A stretch of 64,000 nt of DNA from Trichocoleus sp. FACHB-46 (GCF_014695385.1 NZ_JACJOD010000024.1:174865-238864); one strand, 5' to 3'. Shown: positions 36,105 to 46,600, counted from the stretch's first letter. Notes: generated by a model from the sequence alone, not told the origin. Numbers and translations are program-made.

Positions 36105-37157
36105 TTACCCACGCAAGGGGAGCGCCAGCAAACAGCCACCCAGTAAACCTAAGGCAGTAGTACCACCAAAAGTCCAAGCGGTTTGCTTCCTACTGTAGCC
36201 TGTCCCCAACATCTGGCCCCAAGCGACTGCTCCCAGTCCCGCTCCAGACACGCCCAACAGCAGCAAAATCGCGAAGGGAAACTTGCCAGATACCAGGATT
36301 GCGCCAGTTCCTTCATTATCCGCAAATAGCCAACTTGCGGTTGTAATCGCAACTGCGCCAATCGCGCCCACCCAAAGACTATCCTTGACAGCCGCTCGCC
36401 AACTCCAACCCAGAAATTTGAGCATCACCAACAAAGTGAAGGTGACTACACCACAGACCGCCAAAAGCACGACAGAAACTCCCGCCGCTGCCATCACTGC
36501 GATCGCCCCTACCAATGGTGCAAACCAAGTCAGAGATTCCTCAAACAGCCAGGCGATTGAGCCGAGCCAAGCAATCACCCAAGCCAACCCTGCCCCTGGA
36601 TGCATACCAATCAAGAAACCAAAGCAACAGTATCCTACCCCTAGCAACAATAAAGAGGGCCAAGGTAAATCGGCTTGAAACTCTTTAACCGTGGTTCGTC
36701 GGGGCCTTGCAGAAGTTGACAGCGCCAGAGTTTCTACCAATTCAGGAGTTTCCTTCCTCGCTGCTTCACTACTAATCACTGCTGCATCTTCTAGTGGTGT
36801 GTCGGTCTCAGGCTCAGCAGCAGCGATCGCCTCAAACATGGTGCCATCAGGCAAGGTTGCCCCTGTCCAATCAACGGCTTCCAATATCGCCCCTGCAAGA
36901 ATAGCTCCGGTGAAGTTGGCTTTGCGACAGGTAGCTCCTGTGAGGTTAGCCCCGGTTAAATCAACGTTGCTGAAGTTGGCTTTGGTTAAGTTAGCTTGGC
37001 TCAGGTTGGCTTGTTTAAGATTCGCCCCTGTGAAGTTGGCTCGATTGAAATTACTTTGCGCTAAGTTGCTACCTGCTAAATCAGCTCCCTGCAAATCTGC
37101 CCAAGCAAAGTCCCGCTTCCCTACCGCATACCGTTGTAGGAGTTCATTTACATCCAT
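36105..37157 (-). CDS. Pentapeptide-repeat protein with C-terminal membrane domain
   Basis: 350 aa from ATG 37157, which has AGGGGG upstream (TTG 37199 is also in frame). Residues about 20-115 are A(D/N)LXX pentapeptides: ADLQGADLAGSNLAQSNFNRANF, then further copies, forming a right-handed beta-helix of about 20 repeats. A linker with Glu/Thr-rich sequence follows, then six or so hydrophobic helices (about 165-350). Pentapeptide proteins in cyanobacteria are abundant; the function of this fusion is unknown. Seven bases or so from the DAO-family gene region upstream on the same strand. Confidence 0.85.
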   Translation of the reverse strand: MDVNELLQRYAVGKRDFAWADLQGADLAGSNLAQSNFNRANFTGANLKQANLSQANLTKANFSNVDLTGANLTGATCRKANFTGAILAGAILEAVDWTGATLPDGTMFEAIAAAEPETDTPLEDAAVISSEAARKETPELVETLALSTSARPRRTTVKEFQADLPWPSLLLLGVGYCCFGFLIGMHPGAGLAWVIAWLGSIAWLFEESLTWFAPLVGAIAVMAAAGVSVVLLAVCGVVTFTLLVMLKFLGWSWRAAVKDSLWVGAIGAVAITTASWLFADNEGTGAILVSGKFPFAILLLLGVSGAGLGAVAWGQMLGTGYSRKQTAWTFGGTTALGLLGGCLLALPLRG

Positions 37158-37222
37158 ACTGCCCCCTGATCTCCGCGATTTTGGCACAAGAGGCTTCAAG
37201 AGAGCGAGAAAGTGTAATTAAA

Positions 37223-38326
37223 TTAATTTTGCTTGGCGGTAATCAACTGGCGAATCACCTGAGCCGTCCCAGGAGCTAGCAAAACGCCATTGCGGTAGTG
37301 ACCTGTGGCGAGTAAAACATTACTGTAACCTGGCAGCGGCCCAATGATGGGGGCAGGACGGCCTTCGGGTCGGGGCCGCAAACCAGACCAAGTTTTGAGT
37401 ATGGTGGCTTTAGCTAAGGCAGGGCAGAAGGCGATCGCTTGCTCCAAAACTATTTGCAATTGCGCTTCATCCGCCACAACTTCCTCACCAGCAGCAAATT
37501 CGACCGTTGCCCCCACCCAGCACTGATTCGAGCCTAAAGGCACAATATGCACATCGTTGCCTGTAATTACAGGTTGCTTTTCCAGAATACCTAGGGGTTG
37601 GTCGAGTTGCAGATGTAGCGCTTGACCTAAAACTGGGCGAATTTCAATCGATTGTTGCAGAGCGGCAGTTAGGGGTGTGGAGCCTAAGCCCGCTGCCACG
37701 ACCAACCAATCAATCTCAAAGTTTCCCGCTGTCGTTTGTAACTGAGCACAAATCTGTGAATTGCTGGAGTCGGAGCTACAAGTGACGGTCTCGACAGCAG
37801 CCTCAAAGTGAAAGGTTACACCGTTGCGTTCGGCAGCTGTGACCAGGGCGCGTGTGAGAGCCATCGGATCGACTTGGCGATCGCGAGGTGAGTAGATGGC
37901 CGCACTGATCGAATCCGAGTTGAGATAAGGGTACTGATCCTGAAGCTGAGCTGCATCCAGAATCTCTAACTCCCAGCCTTGACTTTTTCGGGTTTCAGCC
38001 AAGGTTTGCCATTTAGTGAGGTCTTCCTCGGCAAAACACAGCTTCAAAATACCGTTGCGATTCCAGGGAATGGTGCAGCCTGCGATCGCCTCTAGTTCTG
38101 GAATTAGAGTTTCGTACCGCTCCATACTGGCAAGCCGCAACTGCCAAGCTTTACCTTTCACTTTGTGGCTAATGATGCCCATCAACACACCCAAGGCAGC
38201 TCCCGTTGCGGCTTGAGCAGGAAGTTGGCGATCGAACACAGTGATCGTCAATCCTGGTATTTGGCTGAGTTCATAAGCGATCGCAGCTCCCACGACCCCA
38301 CAACCCACCACAGCAACACGACTCAT
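37223..38326 (-). CDS. FAD-dependent amine/glycine oxidase (DAO family, ThiO-like)
   Basis: 367 aa. VAVVGCGVVGAAIAYELS is the FAD Rossmann motif (GxGxxG); the C-terminal GLRPRPEGRPAPIIGPLPG and ATGHYRNGVLLAPGTA are typical of glycine oxidase/ThiO and related DAO enzymes. Such enzymes oxidise an amino acid amine to the imine with FAD; ThiO supplies dehydroglycine for thiamin thiazole. No thiG is next to it here. Cytoplasmic. Upstream of the pentapeptide gene and downstream of psbQ on the same strand. Confidence 0.87.
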   Translation of the reverse strand: MSRVAVVGCGVVGAAIAYELSQIPGLTITVFDRQLPAQAATGAALGVLMGIISHKVKGKAWQLRLASMERYETLIPELEAIAGCTIPWNRNGILKLCFAEEDLTKWQTLAETRKSQGWELEILDAAQLQDQYPYLNSDSISAAIYSPRDRQVDPMALTRALVTAAERNGVTFHFEAAVETVTCSSDSSNSQICAQLQTTAGNFEIDWLVVAAGLGSTPLTAALQQSIEIRPVLGQALHLQLDQPLGILEKQPVITGNDVHIVPLGSNQCWVGATVEFAAGEEVVADEAQLQIVLEQAIAFCPALAKATILKTWSGLRPRPEGRPAPIIGPLPGYSNVLLATGHYRNGVLLAPGTAQVIRQLITAKQN

Positions 38327-38370
38327 AGATTTCGCTTCAAAATTAAGAGCCTAGGATGCCACATTCAAAA

Positions 38371-38392
38371 CCCCTCTCCCACGGGAGAGGGG
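38371..38392 (-). terminator. Hairpin between psbQ and the DAO gene
   Basis: CCCCTCTCCC (38371-38380) and GGGAGAGGGG (38383-38392): ten perfect pairs with a two-base loop, then TTTTG on the minus strand. The sequence is also a common dispersed cyanobacterial palindrome, so it may be a repeat re-used as the psbQ terminator. Confidence 0.6.
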
Positions 38393-38412
38393 TTTGGGGA
38401 GAGATCTTTTTT

Positions 38413-38856
38413 CTAGCTGTTGGGCACGAGTTGGAAGAAAGCGTCAAAGTCTTTTAACGCTTCCGCATAGTTGCGAATCGCTTGACGATAATCGCCGTTC
38501 TGAGCCGCTTCATCGATTTCTTCTAGGTGAGTAAAAATGTCTTGAGCAGCTTGCCGCGCTTGCCCTTGAGCATCGGGCAGTAAGTTGCGAGCCAAATTTC
38601 CCATTCTGATCCGCAACTCTCCTAGAGGACCGTGAATAAAGCCGCGAACATCGATCCATTCACGATTTTCGATTAGAGTTGCCAACTCTGGCATGCGACC
38701 GCGAAGGGCAGTGATACCAGAGGCATAACTTTGGATGCGCTCGACTTGAGTGGGGCTGTAAGTCAGGGTTTTGGTGCTGGTGGGGCTACTGCAACTGACG
38801 AGAAACGCTGTGACGAAGGCCAGTGCTAGAGCCAAAATTGACCGATAGTGTCTCAT
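38413..38856 (-). CDS. psbQ: Photosystem II extrinsic lipoprotein PsbQ
   Basis: 147 aa lumenal lipoprotein that stabilises the oxygen-evolving complex. Signal peptide with lipobox LVSC (FVTAFLVSCSSP). The mature part is a four-helix bundle: YASGITALRGRMPELATLIENREWIDVRGFIHGPLGELRIRM is the family hallmark, then NLLPDAQGQARQAAQDIFTHLEEIDEAA and a C-terminal helix with RQAIRNYAEALKDFDAFFQLVP. Ordinary family length. Single gene. Confidence 0.94.
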   Translation of the reverse strand: MRHYRSILALALAFVTAFLVSCSSPTSTKTLTYSPTQVERIQSYASGITALRGRMPELATLIENREWIDVRGFIHGPLGELRIRMGNLARNLLPDAQGQARQAAQDIFTHLEEIDEAAQNGDYRQAIRNYAEALKDFDAFFQLVPNS

Positions 38857-39080
38857 AACTCTACTTGTTTACCACTTGCAAAATTAATTGCCTTGTTGAT
38901 TAGAACCTATCCCAAAACTCAAATCAGTTTTTAGAGAGGCGCTTAGGGGGCGACCATTTATAATTTTCGTAAAGAAATATATCTCAAGACTGTACTCAAA
39001 GTCTTCTTCCTAAATAAAGACTGCGAGATCTTAAGGCAGCGATCGCCTAAATCTAACTAGCACCTCAATCCTAGCTAGGC

Positions 39081-39929
39081 TCAATGACTTTGACGACGTA
39101 GGAAAGGTAAGAGCACCTCATTCACCTTTTCATACCAGTCTTCTTGTGCATAGTGTCCCACTTCCTCTAGTTTTACTAGCTCTGCATCAGGAACCGCTTT
39201 AGTAAAGTTTTCGGCCATGCTAAACGGCAACCAAGGATCAGACATGCCCCAAGCCACCAAAATAGGCCGCTCCCAGTTAGCAAAGCCTGGCTCAATTTCT
39301 GCGGTGGCTGTTGGCAGTTGTAAGTTGCGTAGCGTATATAGCAGCGATCGCCCCGCATCCGAGCTTTTGAGAAAAGGCCGCCGATACACATCCAAATCCT
39401 TGTCAGCCACCTGGTAAGGCCCACCTCCTTCTAGCAACCGATCGACCAGCAAGGGGTCTTGCGTCATCATGTCACCCACCAAGGGCAATCCCATTTGTTG
39501 GATCTTCCAAGGCAGCTTTGCAGTGGTAGAGAGCGGCGTATTGAAAATAGCCAAGCGCTCGATCTGGTCAGGATTTTGTAAAGCGTAGCGGAGTCCTACA
39601 GCTCCCAAAAAACCTTGCACCACCAGGGAAAACCGTTCCACTTCCAGCGCTTGCAACAAGTCTGCCAAAGCTCCGACAAAAGCATCAGGCGTGTAAGCAA
39701 AATCTCGCTTATCTGGCTTGGCAGAAAAGCCAAACCCCGGCCAATCGGGGGCGATCGCGCGAAAACCTTGCTCGGCTAAAGCAGGCAACACCTGCCGCCA
39801 ACTGTAACTTTGGGAAGGAAAACTGTGCAGCAGCAGCACTGGCGGCTTATCCGTTGAGTTCATCGGGTTTGCTTCTCGGCAAAACCATTTCAACGGCCCT
39901 ACTTCAACCAAACGCTCCTCAACTGCCAC
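39081..39929 (-). CDS. Alpha/beta-fold protein, dehalogenase-like, nucleophile missing
   Basis: 282 aa. Related to haloalkane dehalogenase/epoxide hydrolase proteins: LLLHSFPSQSYSWRQVLP (where HGxP is usual), then APDWPGFGFSAKP, then FSLVVQGFLGAVGLRYAL. In active relatives the position after VVQ or VIH is Asp or Ser; here it is Gly, so the usual nucleophile is absent. The acid (VAWGMSDPWLP) and His (EEVGHYAQEDW) regions are kept. GTG start preceded by GGGAG. Either a non-hydrolytic family member or one with a different mechanism. Confidence 0.8.
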   Translation of the reverse strand: MAVEERLVEVGPLKWFCREANPMNSTDKPPVLLLHSFPSQSYSWRQVLPALAEQGFRAIAPDWPGFGFSAKPDKRDFAYTPDAFVGALADLLQALEVERFSLVVQGFLGAVGLRYALQNPDQIERLAIFNTPLSTTAKLPWKIQQMGLPLVGDMMTQDPLLVDRLLEGGGPYQVADKDLDVYRRPFLKSSDAGRSLLYTLRNLQLPTATAEIEPGFANWERPILVAWGMSDPWLPFSMAENFTKAVPDAELVKLEEVGHYAQEDWYEKVNEVLLPFLRRQSH

Positions 39930-40100
39930 AGCTTTTCTCCCACAAGCTCAAGTGGTCTGAGCTTACCGCTGAACGGTAGCCTAAACAAGCTGACGTTTCT
40001 TGGAGATGCGCGCTTAGCGAAACGCCTCCTATCCTGCGAAGACTTTTGGTTTCACTCTATTTGTAAAAAAATATTAAAAATATGGCATGTAAAGCGTTTT

Positions 40101-40114
40101 GTAACTTTAGATAC
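40101..40114. promoter_or_regulatory. NtcA-like site upstream of the 66-aa gene
   Basis: GTA-N8-TAC at 40101-40114, 72 bases before the start codon, with TATATT about 12 bases further. The spacing to the -10-like box is shorter than the 20-24 bases of classical NtcA-activated promoters, so this is a weak call. Confidence 0.3.
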
Positions 40115-40185
40115 AGAAAAATTTGTTATATTGATTAAACAACCCATAAATGCTCAGATCGATTCATCTAATAGGAGAACTATTT

Positions 40186-40386
40186 ATGTCTGCTCAAGAT
40201 CAAGCTCGTGCTTTAATGATGCGCCACCACCACTTGATCAAAAATCGTCAGCAATCGATGCTGGGTCGTGCCGCGGCAGAAGTAGGTATGCCTGCTGAAG
40301 CATCAGAGTACTGGAACCATATTCAAGGCAAAGCTCATCCCTCTTTCCGAGCTTCCTACGATCGCAGTCACGCTTCCCTCAGTTAA
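40186..40386 (+). CDS. Small basic/His-rich hypothetical protein
   Basis: 66 aa from ATG 40186 with AGGAG ten bases upstream, a strong start; a shadow start 12 codons earlier is unlikely. Begins SAQDQARALMMRHHHLIKNRQQSMLGRAAAEVGM, then PAEASEYWNHIQGKAHPSFRASYDRSHASLS. No signal peptide or membrane helix. Probably one amphipathic helix followed by an extended His/Ser-rich tail. I do not recognise the family. Own promoter region is very AT-rich. Confidence 0.7.
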   Translation: MSAQDQARALMMRHHHLIKNRQQSMLGRAAAEVGMPAEASEYWNHIQGKAHPSFRASYDRSHASLS

Positions 40387-40524
40387 TTGACGCCAGACGG
40401 CTCTGTTTCCTGTTTATTTGGGCTTTTGTTGATTGTTTATATAAGTAGAAACACTTTGTTGAGGTCTAAGTTGATTAGCCTTCAGCTAGCCAGTTCCTAT
40501 TAGAATGACTGCATCAAACTTAAA

Positions 40525-40556
40525 AAGGGCGCTTTCCCCGGTGGGAGAGCGCCCTT
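40525..40556 (-). terminator. Terminator of the glycan operon (after gmd)
   Basis: AAGGGCGCTTTCCC (40525-40538) pairs along 14 positions with GGGAGAGCGCCCTT (40543-40556), one G:T. On the minus strand it is followed by TTTTAAGTTTG. About 100 bases beyond the gmd stop codon, closing the five-gene operon. Confidence 0.8.
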
Positions 40557-40655
40557 AAAACTGTCACAAATCGTGGATGTCAAGCTGAGCACACAAACAC
40601 GAATTCAGGAGGGCGATCGCTTTACTCCAAAGCCCGCGTCAGAAGTCTGCATTTG

Positions 40656-41627
40656 TTAAGGCTGGTCTTGGAGAGCCTTCAGGTCATGCTCTACCATCAA
40701 TTCCACCAACTCTTGAAAAGAATGCTGAGGCTGCCAGCCTAGTTGATTGCGGATTTTGTCGATACAGCCCATTAACTGGACAGGCTCATCAGGTCTGTAA
40801 AAGGCAGGATCAACCGAAACATAATCTTCCCAGTTCAAGTTCACGCAGCTAAAGGCGCATTCCACCAACTCACGCACGGAATGAGTCTCACCACTAGCAA
40901 TAATGTAGTCATCTGCTTCTTGCTGTTGCAGCATCAACCACATCGCATAGACGGCATCTTTGGCATAACACCAATCCCGTTTCGCATCAAGATTCCCCAG
41001 CTTCAGCTCATTTAGCAAGCCCAGTTTAACGAGGGCTGCTGCTCGCGTGATCTTGCGAAACACAAATTCTGCTCCCCGTCTAGGAGATTCATGCGTGTAC
41101 GTAATGCCGCAGCAAGTGTAGAGATTGTACTGCTGACGATAATTCACGCTCATCCAGTGAGCATAGGCTTTGGCTACCCCATAAGGATTCCGAGGCCGAA
41201 AAGCGGTGCGCTCTGTTTGCGGGGATTCATCCGGTTGCCCGAAGACTTCGCTACTAGAAGCTTGATAAAATTTAGCATCCGGTTTACAACGGCGAATTGA
41301 CTCTAGAAGCCGAGAAACGCCTAGCGCCGTATACTCAGCCGTCAAGGAAGGCTGGGTCCAAGAAGTAGGAATATAGCTTTGAGACGCAAGATTATAAATT
41401 TCGTCTGGTTGCGCCTCAATAATGGCATCCATCAAGGAGCACTGGTCTAGTAAGTCTCCAGAAAGGATTTTGATGTCATCGGAAAAATGACTAATACGAC
41501 TAGAATTACCAGAACTAGAACGACGGACCAAACCGAAAACTTGATATCCCTTAGTTAAAAGTAGCTCGGCAAGATAGGAACCGTCCTGTCCTGTAATGCC
41601 TGTGATTAGTGCAGATTTAGAAGACAT
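40656..41627 (-). CDS. gmd: GDP-mannose 4,6-dehydratase
   Basis: Converts GDP-mannose to GDP-4-keto-6-deoxymannose, precursor of GDP-rhamnose, GDP-fucose and related deoxysugars. 323 aa short-chain dehydrogenase fold: ALITGITGQDGSYLAELLL binds NADP, DEIYNLASQSYIPTSW and YQASSSEVFGQP hold the active-site Thr/Ser-Glu, NPYGVAKAYAHW supplies the Tyr-Lys pair, and TYTHESPRRGAEFVFRKIT is the GMD substrate segment. Last gene of the minus-strand glycan operon. Confidence 0.92.
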   Translation of the reverse strand: MSSKSALITGITGQDGSYLAELLLTKGYQVFGLVRRSSSGNSSRISHFSDDIKILSGDLLDQCSLMDAIIEAQPDEIYNLASQSYIPTSWTQPSLTAEYTALGVSRLLESIRRCKPDAKFYQASSSEVFGQPDESPQTERTAFRPRNPYGVAKAYAHWMSVNYRQQYNLYTCCGITYTHESPRRGAEFVFRKITRAAALVKLGLLNELKLGNLDAKRDWCYAKDAVYAMWLMLQQQEADDYIIASGETHSVRELVECAFSCVNLNWEDYVSVDPAFYRPDEPVQLMGCIDKIRNQLGWQPQHSFQELVELMVEHDLKALQDQP

Positions 41628-41727
41628 AAATGAGGCAACTGCTGCTGTTTGTGCTTCAGAATACGAAGAGTGGAGCTGTATTGTTAGTAGCTACTAATCT
41701 ATTACACAATCTGCAAGGTGCTTAAGT

Positions 41728-43581
41728 TCAAAGGCGGTAATCTTCATATTCCCTTGTTAAATGAGGGCTATAGCAGGGGTCATGTTTAATGAAGCTTTGC
41801 CATTTAGCTCTGAAATAAGCTAAATCTGGTTCGCAAACTTTATCTTCCTTCGACTCATAATGATATAGAGCAACGTGAGGCAAATATATGTTTCTATATC
41901 CTTGCTCTACCATCTTTAAACATAAGTCTACGTCGTAATATTGATGGGTTAATTTTTCATCAAAGCCTCCAATTTGCTCATAAACTTCTCGCTTACACAT
42001 GAGGCAAGCGCCAGAAACAGCGGAGAAGTTATTGATGGCTTGAATTTGAAACATATAACCTGAAGCTGTTGCAGGCAGATACTTGTGGTTACAGCCTACA
42101 GCATCACGAATGCCGACAATTAAGCCAGCATGTTGAATGGTGTCATCGTCATATCGCAATAAAGCTCCAACTGCGCCAATAGATTGTCTCTGTGCCTGTT
42201 CCAGCATGGCACCAATCCAATCTGGAGTAATCACTGCTGTATTGGCATTTAGAAATAGTAAATAGCTGCCTTGAGCTTGACGAGTTCCATAGCGGCTGAG
42301 GCTAGAACTAGAACAAGGCTTAGAAAGCTGATGATGTTTAAACTTTGTTGGTTCTTTAGCTTGCCACTGAGCAAGAAGGCGATTTGTATCTTGAGAAACA
42401 GTGCGATCGCTAACAACAATCACTTCATAGTTTGGATAAGTACTTTTTGTAAAAATAGATGTTATACAGTTTTTAATAAAAGCTTGGTGCTCACTGGTTA
42501 CTGGAATGATAATACTAACTAGATATTGCTCTGGTAGCTGATAACGAACATGATAAATTCCTAAAAAGCCAGGTGCATCTAAAACTTTTCCAGGCTCTCC
42601 ACGGCGCTCAATCGATTCTTCTAGGGCTTTTTGAGCTGCAATGTACGCGTAAGGTTTGACATCTTCCTCACCAGTGGCTGTAGATTCGGGATGGATTCTC
42701 CAGCAGTAAAGCACCTTGGGAATATGAAAGACTTGATTCGTTTTTTCAGTAAATCGTAGGACTAAATCATAATCTTGGCTGCCTTCATAACCCACACGGA
42801 AGCCACCGATTTGATCGAGTAAAGAGCGCCGGTAAACTCCTAAGTGACAGGTGTACATGCGAGACAAAAAGGAGTCTGGACACCAGTCAGGTTTAAAGGC
42901 AGGTTCTAGCAGTTGGCCTTGCTCATTCAGCTTATTTTCATCTGAGTAGATCATGTCTGCTTCAGGATGCTGATTGAGCAACAGAGCTACTTCATATAAA
43001 GCATCTGGCGTTAGCAAATCATCATGATCAAGAAGTGCTACAAACTCCCCTGTGGCTATTTCTAACGCTGAATTAGAAGAACGAGAAATGTGGCCGTTCT
43101 CGCTTCTAAAGACCACTTTAATCCTGGGATCTTGAGCAGCATATTCTGCCAAAATCTCTTTTACATGAGGCTGTGTAGAGGCATCATCAGCAATGCACAA
43201 TTCCCAATAAGGATAAATCTGGTCAAGAACTGAGGCGATCGCCTCTCGCAAAAAAGTTTCTGGTGTGTTGAAGACGGGCATTAACACGCTAATAGTTGGC
43301 TGATACCGAAACACCTTCAGCGTCTCAGCCATCTTAGCTAGGTCAGCCTCTCGCGGGAATTTCTTATTAAGCCATTGCTGATAAGTAGGGTTAGCGCTTA
43401 GAGGTACTTCTAAAGCAGGTGGATGCGATTCAGCCAAAAGTGAGGGGCTAGCAAGCTTAAAATAAAGCTTCCTAAAAATTCTCGCTAGGACCGGATTCAA
43501 CCCTTCAGTTTTGAGCAGGAAGAGTAGTCGAGGAACTCGCTCTAGCACACGTTTAGAACGTAGCACAGAATTTTTTAGCAT
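41728..43581 (-). CDS. Double-domain family 2 glycosyltransferase
   Basis: 617 aa with two GT-A domains. First (about 95-325): ISVLMPVFNTPETFLREAIASVLDQIYPYWELCIADDAS with DMIYSDENKL and DWCPDSFLSRMYTC. Second (about 355-600): VSIIIPVTSEHQAFIKNCITSIFTKSTYPNYEVIVVSD and SYLLFLNANTAVI. Each has a GT2-type nucleotide-sugar site. Membrane helices are not obvious, so it probably works at the inner membrane face on a lipid-linked glycan. Fourth gene of the operon. Confidence 0.9.
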   Translation of the reverse strand: MLKNSVLRSKRVLERVPRLLFLLKTEGLNPVLARIFRKLYFKLASPSLLAESHPPALEVPLSANPTYQQWLNKKFPREADLAKMAETLKVFRYQPTISVLMPVFNTPETFLREAIASVLDQIYPYWELCIADDASTQPHVKEILAEYAAQDPRIKVVFRSENGHISRSSNSALEIATGEFVALLDHDDLLTPDALYEVALLLNQHPEADMIYSDENKLNEQGQLLEPAFKPDWCPDSFLSRMYTCHLGVYRRSLLDQIGGFRVGYEGSQDYDLVLRFTEKTNQVFHIPKVLYCWRIHPESTATGEEDVKPYAYIAAQKALEESIERRGEPGKVLDAPGFLGIYHVRYQLPEQYLVSIIIPVTSEHQAFIKNCITSIFTKSTYPNYEVIVVSDRTVSQDTNRLLAQWQAKEPTKFKHHQLSKPCSSSSLSRYGTRQAQGSYLLFLNANTAVITPDWIGAMLEQAQRQSIGAVGALLRYDDDTIQHAGLIVGIRDAVGCNHKYLPATASGYMFQIQAINNFSAVSGACLMCKREVYEQIGGFDEKLTHQYYDVDLCLKMVEQGYRNIYLPHVALYHYESKEDKVCEPDLAYFRAKWQSFIKHDPCYSPHLTREYEDYRL

Positions 43582-43603
43582 TGGTCTAACCTCTGCATTT
43601 GGT

Positions 43604-46600
43604 TTATTCCTTCGTCAGGATTTCTTGTAGCTTGGCAGTAAATGCTTCCTTAGAACCTTCTGCTTCGATCCTGCGTAAAATATTAAACCTCAGTTTCTCC
43701 CATAACTCAGCGTTGGTATATAACTGGACGCACTTTTGAGCAAACTCATTCGGGTCGTCTGCAACTAGCAACTCTATGCCGTCTTGCCAACCTAGCTGAG
43801 CGGCAATCAGTGAGGTCGTGACCACTGGCAGTCCATGAGAAGCGGCCTCATAGATTTTCAAGGGAATCCCGGCAGCAAAGCGAGTGGGGACAACAAAGAG
43901 ACGAGCGCGGTTGTAATAGCTTTCCAAGTTATTCACTCGGCCCATCACCTGAATGTGGTCATTAGCTAGGTTGAAAACTTTTTCAGAGCTGTTAAACCCA
44001 ACAATTTTGAACTTTAAGTCTGCGTCTAGCTGCGCTTGAATTTGCGGAAATACTTGATTGGCAAACCAAATCACTGAGTCTGCATTGGGACTGAAATCAT
44101 CATGAATAGCTCCAACAAACAAAATGTCAGACCGTTGCTTAAAGGAATTTTCAGTGGGACGTAAAGCTACTGTGTGGCTCAATGTATGCACGGTAGGAAA
44201 TCCACACTCAGCAAATTTCTTACTTTCCGGTTCTGAAACCGAAATAACTGAGCTAACGCCTGCTGCTAACTTAACTTCATCTTGAATTAAAGCGTCAATC
44301 TCAGCTTCAGAAACTTCTTGGCCATTCAATCGGCGATAAGCCACTTCCCGTAAGGAGAAGAGCGCTTCGGCATCGTAAATAACTTTGGTATTGCTGAATA
44401 ATTCGGGATGCCCCGTGAAGATGGGTTGAAAGATTTGCATGTTGTGAGGGCGGCTAATAATGATGGCCTCATAGTAGCCAGCTCGTTGCTGCAAAAATTC
44501 TGCCAGCTTGGGCCTACCTTGCTCGGTCATCACCTCTACGACTTTAGGGATGTCCCGATAAACTGTATCCCAGTCTCCTTCATCAATTAGATCATTGAGA
44601 GGATAAAAAGTGACAGTGTAACCTAGCTCAATTAGAGATAGAAGAATTTCTCTGGCTCTGGGATAACCAGCACCTAAGAAGGTATGGGGAACTCGGTCAT
44701 CAATGAAAAGAACGCGAGGCTGCTTGTTAGCTGTGGTGCGAGCCAACAAGATATTAGCGGGGTCTGGCAAGTGGTGAGCTTGCAAGCGATCGCGATGATT
44801 GTTGACAAAAATCTCACGATTTTTAGCCTGTAACTGTAAAGCAGCATCACTCGATTTTGAACTAGCAAATTCGAAGTGTAGGATTACCGCATCGGGGTCG
44901 TAAACTACACGTTTGCCTGAGCGCCATAATCGTAAACAGTAATCTGCTTCTTCGTAGTAGGCAGGCTTGTAATCTTCGTCGAAGCCGCCCATTTGCAAAA
45001 AGAGTTCTCGACTCGTGAGGAGAAATGCGCCAGAGCAATAATCTACGTCGCGCCCAAACATATACTCGGGAGCAAACGGAGAGTCGCCTCGGCCATAGCC
45101 TAAACAAGAGCCATCTTGCCAGATAATACTTCCAGCTTCTTGCAAACTGCCATCAAGCAGCAAAATCTTGCCACCTACAGCGCCGATGTCCTCTGCACTC
45201 TCAATCGTTTTAACCGCAGAGGCAATGCTGCCGGGGAGGACTTGGGCATCATTGTTCAGGAATAATATGTATTTTCCTTGAGCGACTTTCGCGGCTTGAT
45301 TACTTGCTAATAAGAAGTGATGATTTTCACTATTGCGAATAATCCTGGCACCTTGAATGCGATCCAGGAGCACGCTAGTGTCATCAGAAGAAGCATTGTC
45401 AACGATGACAACTTCGAAGGAGTTATAAAAGTTTTCGGATAAAGACCGTAAGCACTGGAAAGTTAGCTCGGCTCTATTATATAAAACTAAAACAACTGTA
45501 ACTAAGGGAGTTTGGCTGGTAGGAAGGTGTAGCTTTGCTCCTGATGCTAAAAAGCTCTTTAAGACATGCTTGTATGTAGTGGTTACAGTCTGTTTGTGGC
45601 GTTCTAACTCTAAAGGAACGACTGCTTTTGGTGCGGACTGAGTCGTTGAACCCAAATTTAATCCAGGAAGATTCTCGATCGCGAATTTGAACTCTTCGGA
45701 GGGTTCAACCCGCAACGTTTTCTTAAGGTTCATCCAGCGATCGCGCAATTTCCAAAACTTGCTGGTTTGCATGGCCGCAATAACGGTCTGGGAGTATTCC
45801 AGACGGCCATGAGTTTGTTGGAGCTGAGATTGTAACTGATCTAAATCAGCTTCTAGCTGTTGAATTTGAACGTGCGAGCGCTGCTTTTCTGCCTCAGCAT
45901 CTCGGATTTGAGCCTGCGATCGCACAAGTTCTACTTGAGCTTCTTGAAGCTGAGCTTGGGCCTGCTCTAGCTCAGCGTAAGTAGCTTGTTGTGCTTGTAA
46001 TCGGCTGAGTTCTGCCTGAGCTTCCTGAAGCTGAGCTTGGGACTGTTCCCACTGAGCATAAGTCTCGTGCAGATGTGCCTGCGATCGCTCTAACTCTGTT
46101 TGGGATTTCTCAAGCTCTACCAGAGTTTGGCGTAGTTGTGCTTGGGACTGTTCCCACTGAGCATAAGTCTCGTGCAGATGTGCCTGCGATCGCTCTAACT
46201 CTGCTTGGGATTTCTCAAGCTCTGCCTGAGTTTGGCGTAGTTGTGCTTGGGACTGTTCCCACTGAGCATAAGTCTCGTGCAGATGTGCCTGCGATCGTTC
46301 CCATTCTCCGTAGGTGTGATGCATCTGAGCTTGCGACTGCTCTAGCTCAATTCGTAACTGTTGTAGCTGAAGTTTTGATTCACTCAGCTGCTCCGTCAAC
46401 GTAGAACACCTTTGAACCAAAGCTGAGTTTCTACCCTCTAGGGAAAGCGGATATGCTTTCAAAACAAACTGTAAAGTATCTGACTCTTCTGCTTGCTCAA
46501 CGAGTTGTAAGGTGCTTTCGTCAAACTCTTCTCTCACTACCTGGGGGATGAGAGGGGACGGAAAGAAAACCGGAAGTTTTGTGCGCTCAAGACAATCTAC

